Shown here: in pieces, positions 44,733 to 53,705 of the stretch
Numbering within the stretch: position 1 is the first letter of the stretch
Layout: every line of letters begins with the position of its first letter
Assembly: GCA_051881695.1 (NCBI GenBank)
Contig: JBJEQJ010000036.1
Coordinates: 1-64,000 of the forward strand
Reading direction: 5' to 3'
DNA length: 64,000 nucleotides
Source: CAYJFG01 sp051881695
GTDB lineage: Bacteria; Bacillota; Clostridia; Oscillospirales; Acutalibacteraceae
Made by a program: the position numbers and the translations under genes
The notes under the pieces: model-generated
The model's input: only the letters and a program-made list of their open reading frames with translations
Databases searched by the model: none
What the model was told of the DNA's origin: nothing

Positions 44733-44763
44733 GCTTATATCGTCAAAAACCACATATTAAATC

Positions 44764-44792
44764 TTGCGCTTTTTTTGAAATTTTGGTAAAAT
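44764..44792 (+). promoter_or_regulatory. Promoter of iorA-iorB
   Basis: TTGCGC (44764-44769), a 17-bp spacer and an extended -10 TGGTAAAAT (44784-44792). Confidence 0.5.
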
Positions 44793-44844
44793 ATAAAAAA
44801 TATGCGTTTTAAGCACGTTGAAATTTTACATAAGGATTGATTGT

Positions 44845-46572
44845 ATGAGTAAATTAATGCTTGGCAACGAGGCTGTTGCCAGAGGACTTTATGAAGCCGG
44901 CGTAAGGGTTGCTTCCAGCTATCCGGGTACGCCAAGCACAGAGATTACGGAAAATGCAGCTAAATATGATGAAATAGACTGCGAATGGGCGCCTAATGAA
45001 AAGGTAGCCGCAGAAGTAGCCGCAGGTGCTTCCTTTGCAGGTGCACGCTCCTTTTGCGCTATGAAGCACGTAGGTCTTAATGTTGCGGCAGACCCGTTTT
45101 TTACAATGAGCTATATCGGAGTAAACGGCGGAATGGTTTTAGCTGTTGCAGACGACCCCGGTATGCATTCTTCACAAAATGAGCAGGACTCACGCCATTA
45201 TGCAAAGGCGGCAAAGGTTCCTATGCTTGAGCCTGCCGATTCTGCCGAATGTAAAGAATATGCCAAGCTTGCATATGAGATAAGCGAAGAATTTGACACC
45301 CCTGTTGTTCTGCGCCTTACAACAAGAATTGCACATTCAAGAAGCATTGTTGAGCTTGAAGACAGAGAAGAGCTTGAACTTAGAGAATATATAAAAAATC
45401 CCTCTAAAAACGTAATGCTCCCTGCTTTTGCAAAGGGCAGACACGTTTTTGTTGAGGAGCGTACAAAGAAGCTTACGGAATATGCCGAAACCGCAGGAAT
45501 AAACAGAGTTGAAATGGGCGACACGAAAATAGGCGTGATAGCGTCCGGTATTTGCTATCAGTATGCGAAAGAAGCATTGGGAGATAAGGCGTCTTATTTA
45601 AAGCTGGGTATGATAAATCCTCTGCCTGTAAAGCTTATTAAGGATTTTGCAGCAAAGGTTGATAAGCTGTATGTTGTTGAGGAGCTTGATGACGTTATTG
45701 AAACGCACTGCCTGAAGATAGGCGTTAAGGCTGTGGGCAAGGAGCTTTTCCCTGTTTGCGGAGAGTTTTCTCAAAAGCTTGTAAAAGAGCTTGTTTTAGG
45801 GGAAAAGACCGATGCACTTGCTTTGAATACAGAGATTCCTGTTCGTCCGCCGGTAATGTGTTGCGGATGTCCGCACAGGGGACTTTTCTATGCACTTAAA
45901 AAGCTCAAGGTTTATGTTAGCGGCGACATCGGCTGTTATACTCTCGGCGCTTCTGCTCCCCTTGCTATGATGGATACCTGCGTTTGTATGGGAGCGTCTG
46001 TTTCTGCGCTTCACGGCTACAATAAGGCAAGAGGAGAGCAGGCGGAGAAAAAATCGGTTGCCGTTATCGGCGATTCCACCTTTATACATTCCGGTGTTAC
46101 AGGACTTATCGATATAGCCTATAACGCCACTAATTCCGTAGTTGTTATTCTTGACAATTCAATTACGGGAATGACAGGACATCAGCAAAACCCGACGACA
46201 GGCTACAATATAAAGGGGGACCCTGCGGCTAAGGTGTGTTTGGAAGATTTATGCAAGGCTGTCGGCATACCAAATGTTAGAGTGTGCGACCCGTATGACA
46301 TCAAGGAAACCATGGCGGTTATTAAGGAAGAGCTTGAAACTGACGGACCGTCGGTAGTAATATCACGCCGTCCGTGTGCTCTTTTAAAATATGTAAAGCA
46401 CAAGCCGTCGCTTAAAACAGATACAGATAAATGTATAGGTTGTAAAGCTTGTCTTGCAATCGGTTGTCCGGCTATAAGCATAAAGGATAAAAAGGCTCAA
46501 ATCGACCATACTCAGTGCGTAGGCTGCGGAGTATGCTCAGGGCTTTGTCCTAAAAATGCAATTATTGAATAA
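44845..46572 (+). CDS. iorA: Indolepyruvate:ferredoxin oxidoreductase, alpha subunit
   Basis: It oxidatively decarboxylates aryl pyruvates (indole-, phenyl- or hydroxyphenyl-pyruvate) to aryl-acetyl-CoA with ferredoxin reduction. ATG 44845 has AAGGAT upstream; an ATG 27 bp earlier is less well placed. The 575-residue protein has a thiamine diphosphate region (VIGDSTFIHSGVTGLIDIAYN), GSYPGTPSTE-like pyrimidine-binding residues near the N-terminus (SSYPGTPSTEIT) and a C-terminal 2[4Fe-4S] ferredoxin domain (CIGCKACLAIGCP and CVGCGVCSGLCP). It is paired with iorB 42 bp downstream. Confidence 0.94.
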   Translation: MSKLMLGNEAVARGLYEAGVRVASSYPGTPSTEITENAAKYDEIDCEWAPNEKVAAEVAAGASFAGARSFCAMKHVGLNVAADPFFTMSYIGVNGGMVLAVADDPGMHSSQNEQDSRHYAKAAKVPMLEPADSAECKEYAKLAYEISEEFDTPVVLRLTTRIAHSRSIVELEDREELELREYIKNPSKNVMLPAFAKGRHVFVEERTKKLTEYAETAGINRVEMGDTKIGVIASGICYQYAKEALGDKASYLKLGMINPLPVKLIKDFAAKVDKLYVVEELDDVIETHCLKIGVKAVGKELFPVCGEFSQKLVKELVLGEKTDALALNTEIPVRPPVMCCGCPHRGLFYALKKLKVYVSGDIGCYTLGASAPLAMMDTCVCMGASVSALHGYNKARGEQAEKKSVAVIGDSTFIHSGVTGLIDIAYNATNSVVVILDNSITGMTGHQQNPTTGYNIKGDPAAKVCLEDLCKAVGIPNVRVCDPYDIKETMAVIKEELETDGPSVVISRRPCALLKYVKHKPSLKTDTDKCIGCKACLAIGCPAISIKDKKAQIDHTQCVGCGVCSGLCPKNAIIE

Positions 46573-46614
46573 AGCGGCTTTGTGCTGTTCGTATTGAAAG
46601 GAATGGTCATAAAT

Positions 46615-47193
46615 ATGAGTAATAATGTAAAATCAGTATTGATAGTAGGCGTCGGCGGACAGGGAACACTTCTTGCAAGCCGTCTTTTAGGCAACGCAAT
46701 GCTTAGCTGCGGATACGATGTAAAAGTGTCTGAGGTGCACGGAATGAGTCAGCGCGGCGGTTCGGTTGTAACCTATGTGCGCTTTGGAGATAAGGTAAGC
46801 TCACCTATTATTGAACACGGCGAAGCGGATTTAATATTATCGTTTGAGCAGCTTGAAGCCGCACGCTTTCTACCTTTCCTAAAAAAGGGAGGAAAGATAA
46901 TAGTAAACACACAGACGATAGACCCTATGCCTGTTATAACAGGAGCAAAGGAATATCCTGCCGGAATATTAGATTCGATTGAGAAGCTCGGCGTAAATGT
47001 AATAGCAGCCGATGCGCTTTCGCTTGCAGAGCAGGCAGGCTCATCAAAAGCGGTTAATGTTGTGCTTATTGGAGTAATGGCGAAAAACCTAGACATAGAT
47101 AAGCAAATATGGATAGACACAATTAAAACAACAGTGCCGGAGAAGTTTCTTGAGCTTAATCTAAAGGCGTTTGAGCTGGGCTATAATATGTAA
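46615..47193 (+). CDS. iorB: Indolepyruvate:ferredoxin oxidoreductase, beta subunit
   Basis: The gamma-type CoA-binding subunit. It is 192 residues from ATG 46615, with AAAGGA at 46597-46602; ATG 46603 is too close to that site. The signatures are GVGGQGTLLASRLLG near the N-terminus, VHGMSQRGGSVVTYVRFG and SFEQLEAARFLPFLKKGG. It is the last gene of the iorAB operon, followed by a hairpin without a U-tract. Confidence 0.93.
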   Translation: MSNNVKSVLIVGVGGQGTLLASRLLGNAMLSCGYDVKVSEVHGMSQRGGSVVTYVRFGDKVSSPIIEHGEADLILSFEQLEAARFLPFLKKGGKIIVNTQTIDPMPVITGAKEYPAGILDSIEKLGVNVIAADALSLAEQAGSSKAVNVVLIGVMAKNLDIDKQIWIDTIKTTVPEKFLELNLKAFELGYNM

Positions 47194-47675
47194 TATTAAA
47201 ATAAACCATTAGCAATACAGGGCGGTATAACCTTAAACCGCCCTGTAGGACTGTAAGTAAAGTGTTTTAACTTAAAAATGTCTTGCTTACTGTTCTTTCG
47301 CTTTACAGCAAAAGAAGATTTTGCCGCAAATAATATTCTGCTTTTGGGTTTTATTCATAAACTTTTGTATTTACCGGGATAAAAATTGTATTGCTCTTAT
47401 TTCTATACAGGAAATAAAAAATGTGCCGGAAATTGTATAATATACAAAATATATTCAGGCGGATATTTTATTAATAATATAAATACAGAAGATGCGCCCC
47501 TGAAAAAATTTAAGTTGCTTTTTTCTTGTATTTATATTAAAATAATACGTTAGGTGATATGTTTAAAGCACACATATACTTTTGCTTATGTCCGTCTTTA
47601 AACTATGCTGATATTCAAAAGCAGTATATGCTTTTATAGTATCTCCTGCCGCAGTGTAAAGGAATGGTCCCAGCG
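47194..47675 (+). other. 482-bp region between iorB and the ANTAR gene
   Basis: It contains a stable hairpin ACAGGGCGGT (47217-47226)/ACCGCCCTGT (47237-47246) without a U-tract, then a palindrome TTGTATAATATACAA (47433-47447) holding a -10 box. Two further hairpins follow: GTTTAAAG (47561-47568)/CTTTAAAC (47596-47603) and AAAAGCA (47617-47623)/TGCTTTT (47629-47635). I see no convincing coding sequence. A transcript from 47436 would have a leader of over 200 nt. Confidence 0.6.
47433..47447 (+). promoter_or_regulatory. Palindromic -10 region upstream of the ANTAR gene
   Basis: TTGTATAATATACAA is a perfect 7-bp inverted repeat around one base and contains TATAAT (47436-47441). The -35 is poor. 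A similar palindrome lies upstream of carA at 48275-48289. Confidence 0.4.
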
Positions 47676-48245
47676 ATGAAAAGCGTTTTGTTAGTGACTA
47701 AAACGGAGCAAAGTATTTCTCCTCTTACAGCTCTTGTTGAGAGTGAGGGCTATACAGACGTGACCTCTGCTTTTACATATAAGCAGGCAAAGCAAGCAGT
47801 TTCTGATAATAATTTTGATTTAATTGTAATTAATACACCGCTGGCAGACGGTACGGGAATTGATTTGTCTTATTATATGTCAGACCATACCACAGCCGGA
47901 GTTTTTATAATTATCAGGGCAGAAGCGCTTGAGCAATTTCGTGAGAGTATAGGTGAACACGGAGTATTTTCTATACCAAAGCCGATAAACAGATCCTTTT
48001 TTCATCAGTCCGTAAAAATGTGGGAGGTTTCAAAAAGGCGTTTAAGAGGGCTTGAAGAAGAGAATATGCAGCTTAAACTGAAGGTTGAGGAAATAAAAAT
48101 AGTCAACCGCGCAAAATGTGTGCTTATGCAGTGCCTTACAATGAGCGAGGCGCAGGCACACAGATACCTTGAAAAACAGGCTATGGATATGCGCCAAAGC
48201 AAGCTGAAAATTGCTCAGCAGGTGCTGAATACTTATGAAAATTAG
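47676..48245 (+). CDS. ANTAR-domain RNA-binding antiterminator with degenerate receiver
   Basis: A 189-residue putative antiterminator. The N-terminal receiver-like domain (1-115) has Asn53 (VINTPLADGTG) where the phosphoryl-accepting Asp should be, and lacks an obvious acidic pair near residue 10, so it is probably not phosphorylated. A linker coiled coil (about 118-142) leads to a C-terminal ANTAR domain (about 145-189: LMQCLTMSEAQAHRYLEKQAMDMRQSKLKIAQQVL). ANTAR proteins bind paired hexaloop RNA hairpins to stop termination, often in nitrogen metabolism. ATG 47676 suits AAAGGA (47658-47663) better than ATG 47664. carA follows 63 bp downstream. Confidence 0.82.
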   Translation: MKSVLLVTKTEQSISPLTALVESEGYTDVTSAFTYKQAKQAVSDNNFDLIVINTPLADGTGIDLSYYMSDHTTAGVFIIIRAEALEQFRESIGEHGVFSIPKPINRSFFHQSVKMWEVSKRRLRGLEEENMQLKLKVEEIKIVNRAKCVLMQCLTMSEAQAHRYLEKQAMDMRQSKLKIAQQVLNTYEN

Positions 48246-48274
48246 TAATAGAGAATTAATGTAAAAAACAAAAT

Positions 48275-48289
48275 TTGATATAATATCAA
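48275..48289 (+). promoter_or_regulatory. Palindromic extended -10 promoter of carA
   Basis: TTGATATAATATCAA is a perfect inverted repeat around one base that contains extended -10 TGATATAAT (48276-48284). The -35 region is weak. A DNA-binding protein occupying this palindrome would block initiation. Confidence 0.45.
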
Positions 48290-48308
48290 TATGAAAGGAT
48301 TGAGACGA

Positions 48309-49391
48309 ATGAGCCGTCAGGCGTATCTCATTTTAGAAAACGGCAAGGTATTCGCAGGCAAAGCGTTCGGCGCCGAAAAGGAAGTAACAGGAGAGCTTGT
48401 TTTTACAACTGCAATGACAGGCTATTTAGAAACACTTACCGATCCCAGCTATTACGGTCAAGTGGTTATCCAAACATTCCCTTTAATCGGAAACTACGGG
48501 ATAATTCCCTCCGATTTTGAAAGCAGACAGCCGGCGCTTAAGGCATATATTGTAAGAAATAGGTGTCAAGACCCTTCAAACTTTCGTTGTGAGGGAATTC
48601 TTGACACCTTTTTAAAAGATAATAATATACCGGGTATGTATGATTTAGACACAAGAGCGCTTACCAGAATAGTGCGTGAATACGGTGTTATGAACTGCAA
48701 GCTTGTGTATTCTCTTGACAATATAGATAAAGATATAGAAGAAATGAAGCGCTATAAAGTAACCGACGCTGTAGATAGCGTTACAATAAAGGAAAGCGAA
48801 AGCTTCAGCGCACAAAACCCTGATTTAAATGTTGTGCTTTGGGACTTTGGTGCAAAAGAGAACATAAGACGTGAGCTTCAGAAAAGAGGCTGTAACGTAA
48901 CCGTGGTGCCGGGCAAAACAACTGCAGAAGAAATAAAAGCACTTAACCCGGATGGTATTATGCTTTCAAACGGTCCGGGAGATCCGCAGGAGAACACAGA
49001 GATAATAGCGGAGCTTAAAAAGCTATGCAATGAAAAAATACCTACCTTTGGCATATGCTTAGGACATCAGCTTCTGGCGCTTTCTCAGGGTGCAAAAACA
49101 GAAAAGCTGAAATACGGTCACAGAGGAGCAAACCAGCCTGCAAAGGATTTATCTACAGGCAGAGTTTATATAACAAGTCAGAACCACGGCTACGCTGTTG
49201 TGGGCGACAGCCTGCCGCAAAATGCAAGGGAAAGCTATATTAACGCAAACGACGGCACCTGCGAGGGCGTAGAATATACCGATATGCCTGCGTTCTCCGT
49301 TCAGTTCCACCCGGAAGCGTGCGGCGGCCCGCTTGACACAGCTTTCCTGTTTGATAAATTCATAAACCTTATCAAAAGCAATAAGGCTTAA
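48309..49391 (+). CDS. carA: Carbamoyl-phosphate synthase small subunit
   Basis: The glutaminase that releases ammonia from glutamine for CarB. ATG 48309 has AAAGGA at 48293-48298; an in-frame ATG at 48291 would add six residues and overlap that site. The 360-residue protein has the N-terminal CarA domain (LVFTTAMTGYLETLTDPSYYGQ) and a class I glutamine amidotransferase domain with nucleophile Cys250 (GICLGHQLLA) and FHPEACGGP. carB follows after 160 bp that contain a palindromic element. Confidence 0.95.
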   Translation: MSRQAYLILENGKVFAGKAFGAEKEVTGELVFTTAMTGYLETLTDPSYYGQVVIQTFPLIGNYGIIPSDFESRQPALKAYIVRNRCQDPSNFRCEGILDTFLKDNNIPGMYDLDTRALTRIVREYGVMNCKLVYSLDNIDKDIEEMKRYKVTDAVDSVTIKESESFSAQNPDLNVVLWDFGAKENIRRELQKRGCNVTVVPGKTTAEEIKALNPDGIMLSNGPGDPQENTEIIAELKKLCNEKIPTFGICLGHQLLALSQGAKTEKLKYGHRGANQPAKDLSTGRVYITSQNHGYAVVGDSLPQNARESYINANDGTCEGVEYTDMPAFSVQFHPEACGGPLDTAFLFDKFINLIKSNKA

Positions 49392-49430
49392 AAAATAAAA
49401 TCCTTCACAGCATACTTATATACTAATGTT

Positions 49431-49478
49431 AATCCTCCCTTGTTAAAGGGAGAAAGTACCGCTTGCGGTGGTGGGATT
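49431..49478 (+). repeat. Compound palindromic intergenic element
   Basis: Terminal AATCC (49431-49435) and GGATT (49474-49478) enclose two hairpins: CTCCCTT (49435-49441)/AAGGGAG (49446-49452) and ACCGC (49458-49462)/GCGGT (49465-49469). The three-way shape resembles short palindromic repeats scattered through Oscillospiraceae genomes. Only one copy is in this window. Confidence 0.5.
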
Positions 49479-49551
49479 CATAATAGAACTTACGATAAAA
49501 GATTAATTGCAGATTAAGACGGAATTTGTATTTTGAAAGGATTGGTACACA

Positions 49552-52500
49552 ATGCCACTTAATAAGGATATAAAGAGGGTAATGGTAATCGGCTCCGGAC
49601 CTATTGTAATAGGTCAGGCGGCAGAGTTTGACTACGCCGGAACTCAGGCGTGCAGAGCGCTTAAGGAAGAGGGGCTTGAGGTTATCCTGATTAACTCTAA
49701 CCCGGCAACAATTATGACGGATAATGCGATGGCGGATAAAATATATATTGAGCCTTTAACCTTGGAAACGGTTAAAAGAGTAATAGAAAAGGAAAAGCCG
49801 GACAGTCTGCTTTCTACTCTTGGCGGACAGACAGGTCTTACGCTTTCTATGCAGCTTGCTAAGGAGGGCTTCCTTGAAAAGCATAACGTAAAGCTTCTCG
49901 GTGCCAATCCTGAAACTATAGACAAAGCGGAAGACCGCCAAATGTTTAAGGACACTATGGAAGAGATAGGTCAGCCTGTTATTCCGTCGCTTGTAGTAAA
50001 CGATGTTGAAAGCGCCGTTAATTTTGCTAATGAAATAGGTTATCCTCTTATTATAAGACCTGCCTTTACCCTGGGAGGTACAGGCGGCGGTATTGTTTCA
50101 AACGAAAAAGAGCTTAGAGAAATCACCGCAAACGGTCTTGAGCTTTCACCTATTACACAGGTATTGGTTGAGAAATGTATTGCAGGCTGGAAAGAGATTG
50201 AATTCGAGGTAATGAGAGATGCAGACGGAAACGTAATTACAGTCTGCTCAATGGAAAACTTCGACCCTGTCGGCGTTCACACAGGCGACAGCATAGTTAT
50301 TGCTCCTGCCGTAACGCTTGCAGATAAAGAGTATCAAATGCTCAGAAGCGCATCGCTTAATATAATCTCTGCACTCGGTGTTGAGGGCGGCTGTAACTGC
50401 CAGTTTGCGCTTAATCCCGAATCCTTTGAATATGCAGTAATTGAGGTAAATCCCAGAGTTTCACGTTCTTCTGCTCTTGCTTCAAAGGCTACAGGCTACC
50501 CGATTGCAAAGGTTGCCGCAAAAATAGCAATCGGCTATACGCTGAGCGAAATTAAAAACGCAGTAACCGGCACAACCTATGCGTGCTTTGAGCCTGCACT
50601 CGACTATGTTGTTGTTAAATTCCCTAAGTGGCCGTTTGATAAATTTGTATATGCAAAGCGTCAGCTCGGCACACAGATGAAAGCAACAGGCGAGGTTATG
50701 GCAATAGCGCCTACCTTTGAGCAGGCAATTATGAAGGCTGTAAGAGGCGCTGAAATTTCGCTTAAAACCTTAAACAGCGAAAAATTCGTCAATATGTCTG
50801 TTCAAACACTTAAAAACAGACTTTCAGTATGCGATGACGAAAGAGCCTTCTGTGTTTATCAGGCGCTTAAAAAAGGTATTTCCGTAGATGAAGTACACCA
50901 AATAACTATGATAGACGAGTGGTTCCTGTATAAGCTTTTAAATCTTATTGAGATTGAAAAGGAGCTTGAAAAGGGCGAGCTTACAGACGAGCTTTACTTA
51001 AAGGCCAAAAACAATGGCTTTCTTGATGAAACAATAAAGAAGATTAGCGGACAGGATATAAAAAATCCGATACTGCCCGTTTATAAAATGGTAGATACCT
51101 GTGCAGCCGAGTTCAGAGCAGAAACTCCGTATTTCTACTCAACCTACGACAGTGAAAACGAGGCAGAGGAGTTTATTAAGGAGAACGAAACAGGCAATAA
51201 AACGATTATAGTTTTCGGTTCAGGTCCAATAAGAATCGGACAGGGTATCGAATTTGACTACGCTTCCGTTCACTGCGTTTGGGCGTTAAAGCAGGCAGGC
51301 TTTGACGTGGTGATTGTAAATAACAATCCGGAAACAGTTTCAACAGACTTTGACACAGCGGACAGGCTGTATTTTGAGCCGCTTACAACAGAAGACGTAA
51401 TGGGTATTATTAAAACAGAAAATCCATACGGTGTTGTTGTTGCATTCGGCGGACAAACTGCAATTAAGCTTACAAAATTCTTAAGCGACAACGGCGTTAA
51501 TATTCTCGGAACATCTGCCGACAGCATAGATATGGCAGAGGACAGAGAGCGATTTGACGAGCTTTTGGAAAAGCATAATATAAAACGTCCACAGGGCGTA
51601 ACGGTAATGACAACTGAGGAAGCTCTGGACGTAGCGGAAAAAATCGGTTATCCTGTTCTTATGCGTCCGTCATACGTTTTGGGCGGACAGAATATGATTA
51701 TTGCATACAATGCTGACGATATTGTTGAGTATATGTCGATAATCCTTTCCCAGAATATTGAAAACCCGATTTTGATTGATAAATACCTGATGGGAACGGA
51801 GATAGAGGTTGACGCAATTTGTGACGGCGACGAGATTTTAATCCCAGGTATTATGGAGCATATCGAGCGTGCCGGTGTACATTCGGGCGACTCTATTGCC
51901 GTATACCCTGCGTGGAACATCAGCGACGAAATGACAAATGTAATAGTGAATTCTTCAAGAGATTTGGCTTTGTCGCTTAAAACTAAGGGACTTGTAAATA
52001 TTCAGTACCTTATTTATAATGACGATTTGTATGTTATAGAAGTAAATCCGCGTTCATCAAGAACAATTCCATACATAAGCAAGGTAACAGGCGTGCCTAT
52101 GGTGGATTTGGCTACTAAGGCTATGCTTGGTGAAAAGCTTAAAGATATGGGCTATGGCACCGGACTTTACAGAAGGTCACCGTATATTGCAGTAAAGGTT
52201 CCTGTTTTCTCGTTTGAAAAGCTTATTAATGTAGATAACCATTTAGGACCGGAAATGAAGTCAACCGGCGAGGTTCTTGGCATTGCCGGAACGCTTGAAG
52301 AGGCGCTTTATAAGGGACTTATAGCGGCGGGATACAAAATGACAAAGTCCGGCGGCGTGCTTATTACCGTGCGTAACAGCGATAAGGGCGAAATAGGAGA
52401 CACCGCAAAGCTGTATGCAGAGATGGGCTTTGACATTTATGCTACAAAGGGAACAGCAGAGGTGCTAAGAGAATACGGAATTAATGCAACTGTTGTTAAT

Positions 52501-53598
52501 AAAATCCACGAAGCGAAGGAAAATACTCTTACACTTATTGAAAGCGGAAAGATAAGCTATGTAATTTCAACCTCTTCAAAGGGCAGAATACCCACAAGGG
52601 ACAGCGTAAAAATCCGCAGAAAAACAGTGGAAAGAAATATTCCCTGCTTAACGTCTATAGATACTGCAAACGCACTTGCAAGATGTTTGCAAAGCAGATA
52701 TTCGCCAAGCAATACAGAGCTTGTCGATATAAACAATATGAGGGGTGAAAAGATGAAATATCAGTTTACAAAAATGCACGGCTGTGGAAACGACTATATC
52801 TACTTTAACTGTTTCAACCATAAAATCAATAATCCGGAGGGACTGAGCGTTCGTCTTTCTGACAGACGCTACGGTATTGGCGGCGACGGTATTATTCTTA
52901 TCTGTCCGTCAGACGTTGCAGACGCTCAGATGCGTATGTTCAACTTAGACGGTTCAGAGGGAAAAATGTGCGGCAACGGTGTGCGCTGTGTTGGAAAATT
53001 CCTGTATGACCACAATATGGTAGACCAAAATAAAGAAATGGTTACGGTAGAAACGTTAAGCGGCATTAAAACCTTAAAGGTTTATAAGCAGGACGGAGAG
53101 GTAAAAAGACTTCGTGTAGATATGGGTAAGGCGGAGCTTAATCCTGCAAATATTCCTGTTGCAATAGATAAAGAAAGAGTAATTAACGAGCCTGTTACAA
53201 TAGGCGGCGAGCAGTATAACATTACCTGTGTTTCTATGGGCAATCCGCACTGTGTAGTTTTCATAAACAATGTGGACGGACTTGATATTGAAAAAGTAGG
53301 ACCGCAGTTTGAAAACAATGAGCTGTTCCCGGAAAGAGTAAATACAGAGTTCGTAAAGGTGCTTGACCCTCATACAATTATTATGAGAGTATGGGAGCGC
53401 GGAAGCGGCGAAACATGGGCTTGCGGAACAGGTGCCTGCGCGGTTGCTGTTGCGGCTGTAGAAAACGGCTATTGCCCCAAAAACGAAGATATTACTATTA
53501 AGCTTAAGGGCGGAGATTTAGTAATAAGATATACTGACGACACCGTTTATATGACCGGTGCGGCTGAGCGTGTATTTGATGGAGAAATAGAATTATAA
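49552..53598 (+). CDS. carB-dapF: Fused carbamoyl-phosphate synthase large subunit and diaminopimelate epimerase
   Basis: One uninterrupted 1348-codon frame. Residues 1-1067 are a complete CarB: carboxyphosphate ATP-grasp half (IGQAAEFDYAGTQACRAL, VNPRVSRSSALASKATGYP), oligomerisation region, carbamoyl-phosphate ATP-grasp half (GSGPIRIGQGIEFDYAS, VNPRSSRTIPYISKVTGVP) and an MGS-like allosteric domain (about 935-1067). Residues 1068-1348 are a complete DapF: MHGCGNDYIYF, catalytic Cys1140 (MCGNGVRCVGK) and Cys1291 (WACGTGACAVA). The junction NNMRGEKMKYQ has no stop codon, but AGGGGTG (52741-52747) precedes ATG 52753, so free DapF could also be made. CarB ends exactly where unfused CarB normally does. 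pyrG and dapL follow. Confidence 0.9.
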   Translation: MPLNKDIKRVMVIGSGPIVIGQAAEFDYAGTQACRALKEEGLEVILINSNPATIMTDNAMADKIYIEPLTLETVKRVIEKEKPDSLLSTLGGQTGLTLSMQLAKEGFLEKHNVKLLGANPETIDKAEDRQMFKDTMEEIGQPVIPSLVVNDVESAVNFANEIGYPLIIRPAFTLGGTGGGIVSNEKELREITANGLELSPITQVLVEKCIAGWKEIEFEVMRDADGNVITVCSMENFDPVGVHTGDSIVIAPAVTLADKEYQMLRSASLNIISALGVEGGCNCQFALNPESFEYAVIEVNPRVSRSSALASKATGYPIAKVAAKIAIGYTLSEIKNAVTGTTYACFEPALDYVVVKFPKWPFDKFVYAKRQLGTQMKATGEVMAIAPTFEQAIMKAVRGAEISLKTLNSEKFVNMSVQTLKNRLSVCDDERAFCVYQALKKGISVDEVHQITMIDEWFLYKLLNLIEIEKELEKGELTDELYLKAKNNGFLDETIKKISGQDIKNPILPVYKMVDTCAAEFRAETPYFYSTYDSENEAEEFIKENETGNKTIIVFGSGPIRIGQGIEFDYASVHCVWALKQAGFDVVIVNNNPETVSTDFDTADRLYFEPLTTEDVMGIIKTENPYGVVVAFGGQTAIKLTKFLSDNGVNILGTSADSIDMAEDRERFDELLEKHNIKRPQGVTVMTTEEALDVAEKIGYPVLMRPSYVLGGQNMIIAYNADDIVEYMSIILSQNIENPILIDKYLMGTEIEVDAICDGDEILIPGIMEHIERAGVHSGDSIAVYPAWNISDEMTNVIVNSSRDLALSLKTKGLVNIQYLIYNDDLYVIEVNPRSSRTIPYISKVTGVPMVDLATKAMLGEKLKDMGYGTGLYRRSPYIAVKVPVFSFEKLINVDNHLGPEMKSTGEVLGIAGTLEEALYKGLIAAGYKMTKSGGVLITVRNSDKGEIGDTAKLYAEMGFDIYATKGTAEVLREYGINATVVNKIHEAKENTLTLIESGKISYVISTSSKGRIPTRDSVKIRRKTVERNIPCLTSIDTANALARCLQSRYSPSNTELVDINNMRGEKMKYQFTKMHGCGNDYIYFNCFNHKINNPEGLSVRLSDRRYGIGGDGIILICPSDVADAQMRMFNLDGSEGKMCGNGVRCVGKFLYDHNMVDQNKEMVTVETLSGIKTLKVYKQDGEVKRLRVDMGKAELNPANIPVAIDKERVINEPVTIGGEQYNITCVSMGNPHCVVFINNVDGLDIEKVGPQFENNELFPERVNTEFVKVLDPHTIIMRVWERGSGETWACGTGACAVAVAAVENGYCPKNEDITIKLKGGDLVIRYTDDTVYMTGAAERVFDGEIEL
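52741..52755 (+). promoter_or_regulatory. Internal ribosome-binding site and start for dapF
   Basis: AGGGGTG at 52741-52747 lies 5 nt before ATG 52753, inside the fused carB-dapF frame. It would allow an independent 281-residue DapF. Confidence 0.6.
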
Positions 53599-53705
53599 TA
53601 ATATAAGCAGTAATGGGTGGCAATATTTGCGACTATGCTCCATTAATAAAATAACTGAAAAATCTGTTAAAAATAAGATATGCAACGAAAGGACGAAATT
53701 TTGAA

